This document shows positions 17,235-27,092 of a stretch of DNA of 58,698 bases, one piece after another. Source of the DNA: Rikenellaceae bacterium (GTDB lineage: Bacteria > Bacteroidota > Bacteroidia > Bacteroidales > Rikenellaceae); contig JAJBUQ010000018.1 of assembly GCA_020860245.1 (NCBI GenBank), forward strand, positions 1 to 58,698. The letters are read 5' to 3'. The stretch's first letter is position 1, and each line of letters begins with the position of its first letter. Below the pieces are notes generated by a model. That model ran no database searches. It had not been told where the DNA came from and saw only the letters and a program-made list of their open reading frames with translations. The position numbers and the translations under genes are program-made.

Positions 17235-18100
17235 ATAGCTACGTTCTGCTGGCTTTTAATTGATTTCAGACATTCCTTCAGGGATTCCTCCCAGTAGGGG
17301 ACGTCTATCCCCTGTGTTTTTATTTTATTTTTACTTAACACACTATACGCAGGTCTTTTAGCGGGTGTAGGATATTGATCGGATTCAACCGGACAAACCT
17401 TAATGTTCAGATTTTCCAATTCGAAAATTTTTCTGGAGAAATCAAACCACGAAGTCACTCCTTCGTTGCTGTAATGGTATATTTCACAGCCATTAATCCC
17501 TTTTCCAAGAAGTATAACGATAGCCTCCGCAAGGTCCACTGCATAGGTAGGAGTTCCTACCTGATCGTAAACGACACTGAGAGAATCACGTTCCTTACTG
17601 AGCCTAAGCATCGTTTTGACAAAATTATTACCGAACTCGGAGTATAGCCACGCCGTACGAATTATGGCTGCATCGCAGCCCGATTCTTTGACAGCGATCT
17701 CTCCGTCGAGTTTGGTTCTCCCATATACAGAGGACGGTCCTGTCGGATCGTTCTCATGCAGGGGACGGCAGTTACCTCCGTCAAAGACATAATCCGTAGA
17801 AATGTGAACCAAAGAGATCTTATATTTTACCGCCAAAGAAGCCAATGTCCGCGGACCTTCTATATTTATTTTTCCGCATAATTCAATATCTGTCTCAGCT
17901 TTGTCCACAGCAGTATATGCAGCACAGTTCACAATTGCCTCCGCATTATTTTCTTTGATAAAATTCTCTATACAGACCGCATCGGTTATATCTGCTTCCG
18001 GCATATCGGTCAAAATAAATTTATGTTCGGGATAATCTGATGATAATTTTCTAAAACAGCATCCTAATTGACCCTTCGCACCCGTTACCAATATATTCAT
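17231..18100 (-). CDS. rfbD: dTDP-4-dehydrorhamnose reductase
   Basis: A 289-residue NAD(P)H-dependent reductase that carries out the final step to dTDP-L-rhamnose. It starts MNILVTGAKGQLG with the GxxGxxG motif, has the STDYVFDG motif and the VYGRTKLDGE catalytic Tyr/Lys. ATG 18100 is chosen because the Rossmann strand begins there; the frame is open 13 codons farther upstream, inside rfbC. It follows rfbC by one base and overlaps rfbB by four. Confidence 0.94.
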   Translation of the reverse strand: MNILVTGAKGQLGCCFRKLSSDYPEHKFILTDMPEADITDAVCIENFIKENNAEAIVNCAAYTAVDKAETDIELCGKINIEGPRTLASLAVKYKISLVHISTDYVFDGGNCRPLHENDPTGPSSVYGRTKLDGEIAVKESGCDAAIIRTAWLYSEFGNNFVKTMLRLSKERDSLSVVYDQVGTPTYAVDLAEAIVILLGKGINGCEIYHYSNEGVTSWFDFSRKIFELENLNIKVCPVESDQYPTPAKRPAYSVLSKNKIKTQGIDVPYWEESLKECLKSIKSQQNVAI

Positions 18101-18101
18101 T

Positions 18102-18668
18102 TTAATACAGTTTATCGTTAAAATCAAACAGCGGTGCATTATCGAGAAGAGGATTTTTTTTATCCTTATCCGAGAGTAATATTTTCGATTCCGGCACTAT
18201 CCAGTCGATATTCAACGCAGGGTCATTCCATAACACTGCGCCCTCGTGATCCGGAGCATAATAATTGTCGCATTTATACTGAAATAAAACTTCCTCGCTG
18301 AGAACAACGAATCCGTGGGCAAATCCCCGCGGAATAAAGAACTGCCTGTGGTTCTCGCCTGTGAGCTCGACGGCCACATGTCTGCCAAATGTCGGGGAGC
18401 CTTTTCGTATATCGACCGCAACGTCCAACACACGTCCGGAAATTACCCGTACCAGTTTGCTCTGTGCATATGGGGGGAGTTGGTAGTGTAATCCGCGGAG
18501 TACCCCGTACTTTGACTTGGACTCGTTATCCTGCACAAATTCGGTTTTAAGTACGTCCGCCTCAAAATTCCTCTGTGAATAACTCTCGAAAAAATATCCT
18601 CTATCGTCGCCGAATATTTTCGGCTCGATAATAACCGGACCTTCTATATCTGTTTTTATTACGTTCAT
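18102..18668 (-). CDS. rfbC: dTDP-4-dehydrorhamnose 3,5-epimerase
   Basis: A 188-residue cupin enzyme that epimerises dTDP-4-keto-6-deoxyglucose at C3 and C5. Characteristic segments are [36 protein letters not shown] with the catalytic His, and [16 protein letters not shown]. The length is that of the family. The gene overlaps rfbA by four bases and precedes rfbD by one, in the usual A-C-D-B order of many Bacteroidota. Confidence 0.95.
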   Translation of the reverse strand: MNVIKTDIEGPVIIEPKIFGDDRGYFFESYSQRNFEADVLKTEFVQDNESKSKYGVLRGLHYQLPPYAQSKLVRVISGRVLDVAVDIRKGSPTFGRHVAVELTGENHRQFFIPRGFAHGFVVLSEEVLFQYKCDNYYAPDHEGAVLWNDPALNIDWIVPESKILLSDKDKKNPLLDNAPLFDFNDKLY

Positions 18669-19537
18669 ATTTTTAATTTGCTGATATACTGCCCGTATTG
18701 GTTCTTTATCATGGGGGCGCAGAGTTCGAGAAGCTTTTCACGGTCGATCCAGCCTTTGCGATAGGCAATCTCTTCAAGGCAGGCTACTTTAAGCCCCTGT
18801 CTTTTCTCAATGGTTTCTATAAAAGACGAGGCCTCGCTGAGAGAATCGTGCGTACCGGTATCCAGCCAGGCGAATCCGCGGCCTAACAATTTAACCTTTA
18901 ACTCTTTACTTTCAAGAAATCTTTGATTTACAGTCGTAATTTCAAGTTCTCCCCGGGCGGATGGCTGTATATTTTTCGCCACCTCGACCACCTTGTTAGG
19001 GTAAAAATATAACCCTACGACAGCATAATTAGATTTTGGGACAGCGGGCTTCTCCTCGATGCTCAATACATTGCCTTTCTCGTCGAATTCGGTAACTCCA
19101 TATCTTTCGGGATCGTTCACAAAGTATCCGAACACCGTCGCTTTACCTTCATTTTCAGCTTCCGCTACCGTTTGGATAAGCATTTTCGTAAATCCCTGTC
19201 CATAAAAAATGTTATCTCCGAGCACAAGACACACAGAATCACCGCCGATAAATTTTTCCCCTATAATAAATGCTTGTGCCAATCCTCCGGGATGAGGCTG
19301 CTCTTCGTAACAAAAATTAACTCCGTAATCGCTTCCGTCTCCCAGCAGCCTTTTAAACATCGGGAGGTCGTGCGGCGTGGAGATTATGAGAATATCCTGG
19401 ATACCGGCAAGCATTAACACCGATATCGGATAGTAAATCATAGGCTTATCGTATATGGGCAGCAGCTGCTTGGACACTCCTTTTGTAATCGGATACAGAC
19501 GCGTCCCTGTACCTCCTGCCAGAACTATTCCTTTCAT
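18665..19537 (-). CDS. rfbA: Glucose-1-phosphate thymidylyltransferase
   Basis: A 290-residue nucleotidyltransferase that makes dTDP-glucose from dTTP and glucose 1-phosphate. The signature [20 protein letters not shown] lies at residues 8-27, followed by [19 protein letters not shown] and [17 protein letters not shown]. It is the first gene of the five-gene transcript rfbA-rfbC-rfbD-rfbB-ugd; rhamnose and glucuronate would feed capsule, O-antigen or glycoprotein synthesis. Confidence 0.96.
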   Translation of the reverse strand: MKGIVLAGGTGTRLYPITKGVSKQLLPIYDKPMIYYPISVLMLAGIQDILIISTPHDLPMFKRLLGDGSDYGVNFCYEEQPHPGGLAQAFIIGEKFIGGDSVCLVLGDNIFYGQGFTKMLIQTVAEAENEGKATVFGYFVNDPERYGVTEFDEKGNVLSIEEKPAVPKSNYAVVGLYFYPNKVVEVAKNIQPSARGELEITTVNQRFLESKELKVKLLGRGFAWLDTGTHDSLSEASSFIETIEKRQGLKVACLEEIAYRKGWIDREKLLELCAPMIKNQYGQYISKLKI

Positions 19538-19599
19538 ATCAGGATTCTTTTTGGGTTATCAAAATCTCGAATAAATATAAAAAATTTATATGAGTTCTG

Positions 19600-19607
19600 C
19601 AAAAGTA
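19600..19607 (-). promoter_or_regulatory. -7 box of the rfbA operon
   Basis: On the minus strand the bases read TACTTTTG, a match to TAnnTTTG, about 63 bases upstream of the rfbA start. Confidence 0.55.
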
Positions 19608-19698
19608 TAGAATTTTAACTTATATAAATGATAATGAAAGTAAAAACTTTTTCGTTATTATTTAATTATTTACTAATTTTCAAACTTAAAATAAATTT

Positions 19699-19706
19699 TA
19701 TTTTTG
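19699..19706 (+). promoter_or_regulatory. -7 box of the GH127 gene
   Basis: TATTTTTG matches the Bacteroidota -7 box and lies 22 bases before the ATG at 19729, in a very AT-rich stretch shared with the divergent rfbA promoter. Confidence 0.55.
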
Positions 19707-19728
19707 CAGTTATTAAAATATTTTATAT

Positions 19729-22113
19729 ATGAGATTCCTCGACAAACTTATAACAGCATTCTGCATGTCGATAGTCTGCGGAACGATATTCGCAGCGGAT
19801 AAAATTGAATTTTTCCATTTATCCGATGTAGAAATTACAGATGGACCGTTCAGCAATGCGGCAGACGTCGACAAGCAATATATGCTCGAACTCGACGCAG
19901 ACAGGCTTCTCTCTCCTTATCTGCGGGAAGCAGGCCTTGAACCGAAGGCGGAGAGTTACGGCAACTGGGAGAATACGGGACTCGACGGGCATATAGGGGG
20001 ACATTATTTATCCGCTCTGTCAATGATGTATGCGAGTACAGGAGATAAAGATATCAAAGCGAGACTCGATTATATGATATCCGAACTTGCTCGCTGTCAG
20101 GATAACAGCGGAGACGGATACATCGGAGGGGTTCCGGGGAGCAAACAGTTGTGGGACGAGATCAAAGCAGGCAAAATCGACGCTTCTGACTTCGAGCTCA
20201 ATAAAAAATGGGTTCCTCTCTATAACATCCATAAACCTTACGCAGGATTGCGAGACGCTTATCTGCATGGAGGGATCGAACAGGCCAAGGAGATGCTGAT
20301 TAAATATACCGACTGGATGATCGACATTACCTCCGGACTTAGCGACGAGCAGGTTGCACAAATGCTGATCAGCGAACACGGCGGATTAAATGAGGTATTT
20401 GCAGATGTTTACGATATTACCGGAGAGGAGAAGTATTTAGAATTAGCCAAACGATTCTCCGACAGAAGAATTCTCGATCCGCTTATCAGACATGAAGACA
20501 AGCTTACGGGCATGCACGCAAACACGCAGATTCCTAAAGTAATAGGTTACCAGAGAATCGCAGAACTCGAATGTAATGAGGAATGGCACGAAGCCTCAGT
20601 ATTCTTCTGGGACAATGTCGTCAATAAAAGAAGCGTAAGCATCGGAGGCAACAGCGTAAGGGAGTACTTCCATCCTATCGATAACTACACACGTATGCTG
20701 GAAGACCGCGAGGGTCCGGAGACCTGCAATACCTACAATATGATGCGGCTGAGTATGATGTTGTTCAGCGAATCGGGCGATTCCAGATACCTCGACTTTT
20801 ACGAACGCGCCATGTTCAACCATATTCTCTCGACTCAACATCCGGAGAAGGGGGGATTTGTATATTTTACCTCTATGCGTCCGGGACATTACCGGGTATA
20901 TTCCCAACCACATACAAGCTTCTGGTGCTGCGTGGGTTCGGGACTGGAGAATCATGCGAAGTACGGTGAACTGATCTATGCGCACCAGGGAGACGATCTT
21001 TATGTGAACCTCTTCGTTCCGTCCGTATTAAACTGGGAAGACAAGGGTATTGTTCTCACGCAAGGGACCGGATTCCCTGAAACGAACAATACGGAATTGA
21101 TTCTCAACCTGAAAAAATCTAAAAAATTCAATATTAAAATACGATTCCCGGAATGGATGCCGGGGGATAATATGGAGATAGCCATAAACGGGACACGCCA
21201 CACTGTTCCAGAAAATAACGGTTTTGCGTCTATAAACCGTAAATGGAAGAACGGGGATAGAATAGAGATCAGTCTTCCGATGGAGCTAAGGACCGAGCAA
21301 ATTCCTGACCAACAGGAGTTTTATTCGATCCTATACGGCCCCGTAGTTCTCGGTAAAAGAACTCACTCTTACAATATGGACGGTTTGTTCGCAGGCGACG
21401 GAAGGGGCGACCACATAGCTACGGGTAAATATTATCCGATGAACGAGAATATAGCTATGATTGTGTCGTACGATAACGATTTTGACTTCCTGAACAGAAT
21501 CGAAAGAATAAAGGGTCCGGGTTTAAAATTCAGTTCATGGGATATCTACGATCCTAATCCTGAGAATTTATTTAAAACTCAAGCAATTCTGGAACCGTTT
21601 TATAATATACACGAATCCCGTTATATCGTTTATTTTCAGAAGATGTCCGGCGAAGACTACATTAAGGATTACACGGAGAGAGAGAGAGGGAAGGCAAGAA
21701 TTGTAAAAGAAGAGAACACCGTGGATATGGTTCGTCCCGGCGAACAGCAATCGGAGTCCGATCATGGATACTCATCGTCCGGAGCAGCAACCGGAGTCAG
21801 TCACGAAGAGCGTTGGCGGAATGCTGAGGGGTGGTTTGCATATAATCTCGACTCTAAAAATCAACAGAATCTGCACATTGAATTAAAACTGTGGGGTAGC
21901 GATAAGAACGGAGAATTTACCGTGTCCTTCAACGGGGCAGAGAGCAAAAAAATAAAAATTTCAGGCAACAGGGAGGAATTTATTACGGAAAAAATACCGC
22001 TGCCCAAAGATATTAACGGCATATTCGAGATAAAATTCAGTGACTTCATGAATTTTGAAGGTAGCGGAATTTATGAAGTAAGATTAATGAAGGCATACGA
22101 AGAGCCCATGTAA
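19729..22113 (+). CDS. Beta-L-arabinofuranosidase-type glycoside hydrolase (GH127/GH146, DUF1680)
   Basis: A 794-residue secreted enzyme with signal peptide (cleavage near IFAADK). The catalytic (alpha/alpha)6 barrel occupies about residues 30-430. The zinc/thiolate centre of this clan is visible: E331 and C333 in GPETCNTYNMM, and the pair C400-C401 in SFWCCVGSG, one of which is the nucleophile in characterised enzymes. Beta-sandwich domains follow, ending with a DUF4986-like region (DHGYSSSGAATGVSHEERWR onwards). It would release L-arabinofuranose from plant glycans such as pectic arabinan or arabinogalactan. No SusC/D pair is adjacent. GH127 versus GH146 cannot be told by eye. Confidence 0.88.
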   Translation: MRFLDKLITAFCMSIVCGTIFAADKIEFFHLSDVEITDGPFSNAADVDKQYMLELDADRLLSPYLREAGLEPKAESYGNWENTGLDGHIGGHYLSALSMMYASTGDKDIKARLDYMISELARCQDNSGDGYIGGVPGSKQLWDEIKAGKIDASDFELNKKWVPLYNIHKPYAGLRDAYLHGGIEQAKEMLIKYTDWMIDITSGLSDEQVAQMLISEHGGLNEVFADVYDITGEEKYLELAKRFSDRRILDPLIRHEDKLTGMHANTQIPKVIGYQRIAELECNEEWHEASVFFWDNVVNKRSVSIGGNSVREYFHPIDNYTRMLEDREGPETCNTYNMMRLSMMLFSESGDSRYLDFYERAMFNHILSTQHPEKGGFVYFTSMRPGHYRVYSQPHTSFWCCVGSGLENHAKYGELIYAHQGDDLYVNLFVPSVLNWEDKGIVLTQGTGFPETNNTELILNLKKSKKFNIKIRFPEWMPGDNMEIAINGTRHTVPENNGFASINRKWKNGDRIEISLPMELRTEQIPDQQEFYSILYGPVVLGKRTHSYNMDGLFAGDGRGDHIATGKYYPMNENIAMIVSYDNDFDFLNRIERIKGPGLKFSSWDIYDPNPENLFKTQAILEPFYNIHESRYIVYFQKMSGEDYIKDYTERERGKARIVKEENTVDMVRPGEQQSESDHGYSSSGAATGVSHEERWRNAEGWFAYNLDSKNQQNLHIELKLWGSDKNGEFTVSFNGAESKKIKISGNREEFITEKIPLPKDINGIFEIKFSDFMNFEGSGIYEVRLMKAYEEPM

Positions 22114-22135
22114 GGAGGGCTTAACTGATCGGACA

Positions 22136-22846
22136 ATGAACGATATATTATTCCGGATTCGTAAGAATCTGAAAGACAGAGTGGACGAAAAGACCAAAGA
22201 GAATAATCAGAATTTCTTCAAAGAAAAGATAATTTTCTATGGTGTAAAAGTTCCTATGATCCATAAAATTTCTGCGGAATATTGGAAGGAGATCAAGGAT
22301 CGCGACAAACAGTTTATTTACGGTCTGTGCACGGAATTATGGCGCAGCGGAATATTGGAGGAATCGATTGTGGCTTGTGATTTTTCGGAAAAATTGGAAA
22401 ATTTCTCTGAATCTTCGGACTTTGGAATATTTGAAGAATGGATAAAGAATCATGTTAACAACTGGGCTTCATGCGATACTTTATGCAATCACACGATAGG
22501 ATCGTTCGTGGAAAAATTTCCTGAATACAGCATTGAGAAAATTAAGGATTGGGCCTTATCCGATAATAAATGGATGCGTCGCGCAGCAGCGGTAACATTC
22601 ATAATACCTGCGAGAAAAGGGAGGTTTCTCAACGATATACTTGAAATTGCGGATATCCTTCTCGCGGACCCTGAAGACCTCGTTCAGAAGGGATACGGCT
22701 GGATGCTCAAAGCAGCGAGTGAATATTATCCGGAACAAATCTTCAATTACGTATTGAAAAATAAAAATATAATGCCTCGTACGGCATTAAGATACGCAAT
22801 CGAAAAACTTCCTCCGGAAAAGAAAAAACTGGCAATGGCAAAATAG
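22136..22846 (+). CDS. AlkD-like DNA alkylation repair protein
   Basis: A 236-residue all-helical HEAT-like repeat protein of the DNA alkylation repair family. Segments such as KWMRRAAAVTFIIPARKGRF and EDLVQKGYGWMLKAASEY are typical. AlkD glycosylases remove alkylated purines without base flipping. The gene starts 22 bases after the GH127 gene and may share its transcript, although there is no functional link. Ends in TAG. Confidence 0.85.
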   Translation: MNDILFRIRKNLKDRVDEKTKENNQNFFKEKIIFYGVKVPMIHKISAEYWKEIKDRDKQFIYGLCTELWRSGILEESIVACDFSEKLENFSESSDFGIFEEWIKNHVNNWASCDTLCNHTIGSFVEKFPEYSIEKIKDWALSDNKWMRRAAAVTFIIPARKGRFLNDILEIADILLADPEDLVQKGYGWMLKAASEYYPEQIFNYVLKNKNIMPRTALRYAIEKLPPEKKKLAMAK

Positions 22847-23188
22847 AAGATCAATAATACTTTCTTTTATTATTTTTGCTCACTTTTTTAAATCCGGGAA
22901 CTCTATCCCCGCGAATTTTAAGGCATCTTCTCAGTAATTCTAACCTCCGAATCCTTATTCAATTTGTCCAGATAAAATATTACATCGACCGATCATCTCA
23001 TACATGGTGCGCAATCGGACGAAAATTTACCATTCCGACAACAGTAATTGCCATACTCGTCGTTAGAGATCTTATCTTAATCCGCGATCGGCACTGCCCG
23101 ACTCCGGCAGATTTTAGGTTGATAATCGGTAAATTATTCGATAGCTGTGTCCAATAAATTTACACAATGAATATAAACCTAAGGGTTT
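22847..23188. other. Intergenic stretch without a convincing gene
   Basis: This convergent space between the alkylation-repair gene and the HmuY gene holds only a 93-codon open frame (22876-23157, plus strand) without recognisable features or plausible amino-acid make-up. No RNA gene or repeat was recognised. Confidence 0.5.
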
Positions 23189-23226
23189 AGAAAAAATCAG
23201 CGGACTCTTGGAAGGTCCGCCGATTA
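23189..23226 (-). terminator. Terminator of the hmuR-hmuY transcript
   Basis: The stem GCGGAC/GTCCGC extends, after one mismatch, through AATC/GATT. On the minus strand it is followed by six T, 22 bases after the HmuY stop. Confidence 0.85.
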
Positions 23227-23247
23227 AAATTTCTATAATATTTAAGA

Positions 23248-24654
23248 TTATTCATTGATTAGATAATACCTTATTACCGGATTGCCGCGGATTCCTCCGT
23301 CTTCCCCGAATCCTCCGCGCACTCCCTGCATTTTATAATAATTTCCCGCAGGGTCTTTTATAACATAATAACGATCGGTATACACTCCTGCGCTGACACT
23401 TCTCCAAGAATCTCCTATGACTAATCTATCGTTAGAGAATCGGATGCCCGCAAGATCGTCCACAGATATATTATCGAAGCCTATCTCCTCTTCGAATATC
23501 TGCGCTGCCGTAACTCCGCCAATATTGTTTATCAATATCATATCCTGCATAAAATACGGCCTGGGGATACCCATAAAAGGGGTGGACTGCACCGAATATC
23601 CATACATAATATCCCACTTCTCCGCCTGTGGTTCGGCAATTACGATGTCTCCTGTCTCCAGAGATAAAGAGATAATATTATATAAGTCGTTCTTTTTTAT
23701 TTCCACACTTTTAAATTCGCTATCAGATACATACTCGTATTGGACAATATATCCGTCTGCTGTGGAATTACGGTCCACCTTAACCTTATACCACCGCGAT
23801 CTGTCCGAGCGGTTATTTTCAGAAGCTACAAAATAGACTTGATTTTCACTACTCACAGACGATATCGTATTAAAAACAGTTCCGGTTAAACTTCCGGATA
23901 AATTATCCAACACGTCGAAAGGTAGAGGAATCTCTCCTGCCCCCATTGCCATTGGATTGCCGTCGAGATATTCTGCATCGACAGTATCGTCCAATGTAAC
24001 ATCCGCCATCGAGTATTTACCCGTAGAAGTGGCAACGGTCTGGTATGAAGGATTAAGAATCACTCTGAAGTCGTCTCCGCAGTAGAAACCGAGATCCCAA
24101 CCGCTTCTGTCTACTGGATATTGTTTGTTAGTGCTAAAATCTACATATACTACATTTGCCGTCGGATCATCTCCTACACGAGCCTGAATCGTAAACTCGT
24201 CTTCTCCTGCGGATACGATAGTACCGAAGACCACCTTCACGACATTAGTGCTACCGATAGCCACACCCTCGGATACGGATAACGATACTATGGTAAATTC
24301 AACTGCTTCATCCCCATCGAATACCGCTTCGGTATTTTTTTCGACAGTAAATCCAGCAGAAGTTTGTCCGGCAGATATAGTAAGCGAAAAGTTATCTCCT
24401 GAGGGTGCAGGATCGACTGTAAACTCTTCCCCATAAACCAAATCTTCTGAATTATAAGTTAGCTGCACTGTCAGATCTCTCGAATAAGCACGGCTCAGTA
24501 CGAGTTCGATTCTCTCGGAATCGTATTCGCCGTCGATTCCGACAACCGTCGATTTAAAATTAACCGTAACGTCCGGTAACGTAACGTTATCGTCGCTGTC
24601 GCTGCATCCTGCAAAAAATAAAACAGTAAATAATAAGTAAATAAATTTTTTCAT
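23248..24654 (-). CDS. HmuY-family heme-binding lipoprotein
   Basis: A 468-residue lipoprotein with signal MKKFIYLLFTVLFFAGC and an acidic linker. The first part (about 30-150) resembles a Calx-beta/Ig-like module with DGDEAVEFTIVSLS. The C-terminal part from about residue 160 shows HmuY hallmarks: a WDLGFYCGDDFRV strand and the closing YVIKDPAGNYYKMQGV. HmuY proteins bind heme at the cell surface, take it from host proteins and pass it to a TonB-dependent receptor. It is longer than Porphyromonas HmuY (about 216 residues) because of the extra N-terminal domain. It follows the receptor gene by 14 bases. Confidence 0.82.
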   Translation of the reverse strand: MKKFIYLLFTVLFFAGCSDSDDNVTLPDVTVNFKSTVVGIDGEYDSERIELVLSRAYSRDLTVQLTYNSEDLVYGEEFTVDPAPSGDNFSLTISAGQTSAGFTVEKNTEAVFDGDEAVEFTIVSLSVSEGVAIGSTNVVKVVFGTIVSAGEDEFTIQARVGDDPTANVVYVDFSTNKQYPVDRSGWDLGFYCGDDFRVILNPSYQTVATSTGKYSMADVTLDDTVDAEYLDGNPMAMGAGEIPLPFDVLDNLSGSLTGTVFNTISSVSSENQVYFVASENNRSDRSRWYKVKVDRNSTADGYIVQYEYVSDSEFKSVEIKKNDLYNIISLSLETGDIVIAEPQAEKWDIMYGYSVQSTPFMGIPRPYFMQDMILINNIGGVTAAQIFEEEIGFDNISVDDLAGIRFSNDRLVIGDSWRSVSAGVYTDRYYVIKDPAGNYYKMQGVRGGFGEDGGIRGNPVIRYYLINE

Positions 24655-24668
24655 TTTATAGCTATAAA

Positions 24669-26978
24669 TTAATTAAACCTGAAATTCATTCCGAAAAAAT
24701 ATGATCTCCCGTAGCCTTGTAATAATGGCACTCTGCCTTCGCTGTGCATATCTCCACCTGCGGAATTTTTAACGGTAGTGACATTAAAAATATTTTTCAC
24801 TCCACCCTTAATACTGAGATGAGTGTTGAACCGGTGGGTGACTGTAAAGTCCGCCCAACTGAATGAATTAAGCCCTCCAAGAAAAAGTTTCCCATAATCG
24901 TCGACGTAATATTCCCTCCGTTTCCCTGTAAATTTATAAAAGAAACTGATATCGGTGCCTCTCCGGAAGGAATAAGCTGCGCTGGCTGCAACTTCCGGAG
25001 AATATCTTAATCTATCCATATTCTCGGCGTCATATCTCTGGTCGGAATACAGTGTGTTATAACGCCCTATAATCGATATTCCGAGCTCTACGCGAAGATT
25101 ATTCCATGAAAGAACATTCTCGATTGTTCCTCCGGCGGTCCTGTATTTATCAATATTATAATATGTCATGTGCTGTGGGTCGTTCATATCGACAGCAAGA
25201 GTTATACGATCCTTAAAGCTATTATAAAAACCTGAAAAAGAAGAGGTTAATCTCACTGTTTCATTATGGATCGGCCTCCATGTGAACGAAGCTGTAAAAT
25301 TATGAGAATATTCCGATTTCAAGTCGGGATTTCCGTCTATATTGTGATTGGAGTTATGAAAGGAGAAGTACAGCTCCCTCAACGCAGGCGCCCTGAATCC
25401 ATAAGCATACGAAGCCCTAAAATCCATGCGATCGGTAATATTGAGTTTTGTCAAGAGTGCAGGAATGGCTACCGGAGCGTCATAGTCCGAGATAATCACA
25501 GAACGCAATCCAGGACGTAAATTCCACCACTCCACGGGCGTCCATTCCGCTAAGATAAAAATGGCCAGGTCGGATATCGACGGAGATCCCTCCACCCTGT
25601 CCCCTGAAGCTTTATTCCATTGATACTCGATACCGGGCTGTATTTTAATTTTCGGCGATACGGACCACGAGGCTGTAAGGCGTGTAAACCACGATTCCAA
25701 TTTCGAGGTATCCTGAGACGATTCGGCCAACGAGAGCCATTTTTCATTAGTATCCTGATCCGTAATTATGGTGCGTGTAACACGTCTGTAATTCTGATAA
25801 GACGCAGCAAAATTAAAACTAAGCCTGTTGCCGGCTCGATAATCCGCGTGCAGCTGATTCGTATATCGATGCGTCAGGAATTTTTTATTGCTTACAACAT
25901 TAGGAGAGGCAGAAGTACCGTTCGAAGGAGTGTTTATTTTCTCATCGACAAAATCGAGTTTATACCATACATCGAGTTTACGGTTCGTATAACCCGTCAT
26001 TCCGGTGTAGAGGAATTGTGATTTTGGGGACCATTCCTTCTCTTGCCCCGACTTATCGCCTCTCCATCCTCCGTGTATATTGCGGGTAAATCCTGTATTC
26101 GCATAGATTCCGTTTATTCCCTCCCATCTTAAATAGATATTCTCCGTATGCACCCCTTTGCCTCCAAAGAAGGCATACTCTCTGCCCACACTCTCTTCCT
26201 GGAATCCGGCAGATACAGATACTTTATTATCTGTGGTCGTACCGGACGGTCTTTTGGTAATAATATTAACAACACCGGCAAGTGCATCCGTTCCATAGAC
26301 CACCGACATGGGGCCTTCTACTATTTCTATACGGTCTATGCTATTTATATCTACTTGACTAAGACTTTGCTTTGCATCTCCGCGGTCTATCAGCGGAACG
26401 CCATCCATAAGTATCTTGATATTATTACCACTCATACCCATTACTTCAAAGTCTGTTTCACCCAGAGTCTGGTCGTTATTCAGACGTATTCCTATCTCGG
26501 TGTTTAACAGAGACTGCACATCCACAGCACTCTTTCGCTCTATTTTATCGTTTGTAATCACCCTGACTTTATAGACGGAACTCCGCAGGGATTGAGGTGA
26601 AAACTGTCCTGTAACTACTACGGCAGGGAGCAGATGGCTGGTTTCTCTGAGATAAATACCATCGATTCGGACGACTCCTTCCGGAACTGTCACAGGATAT
26701 TCTATCGTATGTGCATTTATTGAAAAAATTTCGAGAACATGCTCTCCTACAGGGACATCGAAACTAAAGTTTCCGAGATTATCGGTAACGGTTCCGTAAG
26801 TGCTGTTTCTGACGCATACGGTTATATTTCCGGCTGGTTTGCCGTCGGAAGTGAAAACGGTCCCTTCCAGTCGTCCGGGCTGGCTTTGCCCGGCTAAAGA
26901 AGAAACCGTCATTACTAACAGAAAAAACAATATTACGAACTTATATTTTAATACGGAGAAACGTACAAATGATTTCAT
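24669..26978 (-). CDS. TonB-dependent outer-membrane receptor, HmuR-like
   Basis: A 769-residue receptor. The start is set at ATG 26978, after which the signal sequence (KFVILFFLLVMTVSSLAGQ) begins; the frame is open for 19 further codons but the predicted promoter lies there. An N-terminal carboxypeptidase-like domain (GRLEGTVFTSDGKPAGNITV) is followed by the plug domain (VEGPMSVVYGTDALAGVVNIITKRP) and a barrel ending in MNFRFN. The HmuY gene directly downstream makes heme the likely substrate. Energy would come from TonB-ExbBD. Confidence 0.88.
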   Translation of the reverse strand: MKSFVRFSVLKYKFVILFFLLVMTVSSLAGQSQPGRLEGTVFTSDGKPAGNITVCVRNSTYGTVTDNLGNFSFDVPVGEHVLEIFSINAHTIEYPVTVPEGVVRIDGIYLRETSHLLPAVVVTGQFSPQSLRSSVYKVRVITNDKIERKSAVDVQSLLNTEIGIRLNNDQTLGETDFEVMGMSGNNIKILMDGVPLIDRGDAKQSLSQVDINSIDRIEIVEGPMSVVYGTDALAGVVNIITKRPSGTTTDNKVSVSAGFQEESVGREYAFFGGKGVHTENIYLRWEGINGIYANTGFTRNIHGGWRGDKSGQEKEWSPKSQFLYTGMTGYTNRKLDVWYKLDFVDEKINTPSNGTSASPNVVSNKKFLTHRYTNQLHADYRAGNRLSFNFAASYQNYRRVTRTIITDQDTNEKWLSLAESSQDTSKLESWFTRLTASWSVSPKIKIQPGIEYQWNKASGDRVEGSPSISDLAIFILAEWTPVEWWNLRPGLRSVIISDYDAPVAIPALLTKLNITDRMDFRASYAYGFRAPALRELYFSFHNSNHNIDGNPDLKSEYSHNFTASFTWRPIHNETVRLTSSFSGFYNSFKDRITLAVDMNDPQHMTYYNIDKYRTAGGTIENVLSWNNLRVELGISIIGRYNTLYSDQRYDAENMDRLRYSPEVAASAAYSFRRGTDISFFYKFTGKRREYYVDDYGKLFLGGLNSFSWADFTVTHRFNTHLSIKGGVKNIFNVTTVKNSAGGDMHSEGRVPLLQGYGRSYFFGMNFRFN

Positions 26979-27004
26979 GTAAGTTTTGTTGCTTAATAAC
27001 GATA

Positions 27005-27012
27005 CAAAGATA
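27005..27012 (-). promoter_or_regulatory. -7 box of the hmuR-hmuY operon
   Basis: On the minus strand TATCTTTG fits TAnnTTTG and lies 27 bases upstream of the ATG at 26978, which supports that start over the longer frame. Confidence 0.6.
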
Positions 27013-27092
27013 TTGATATTACTAAGGCAGGGCAATCCCTATATATTGCTAAATTAGTGAATTTACGTACTTACTTCTTGCCATAACAAAAA

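Noticed and set aside
22876-23157. 93-codon open frame on the plus strand
   Set aside because: No family, no promoter or RBS, and an implausible composition; probably chance.
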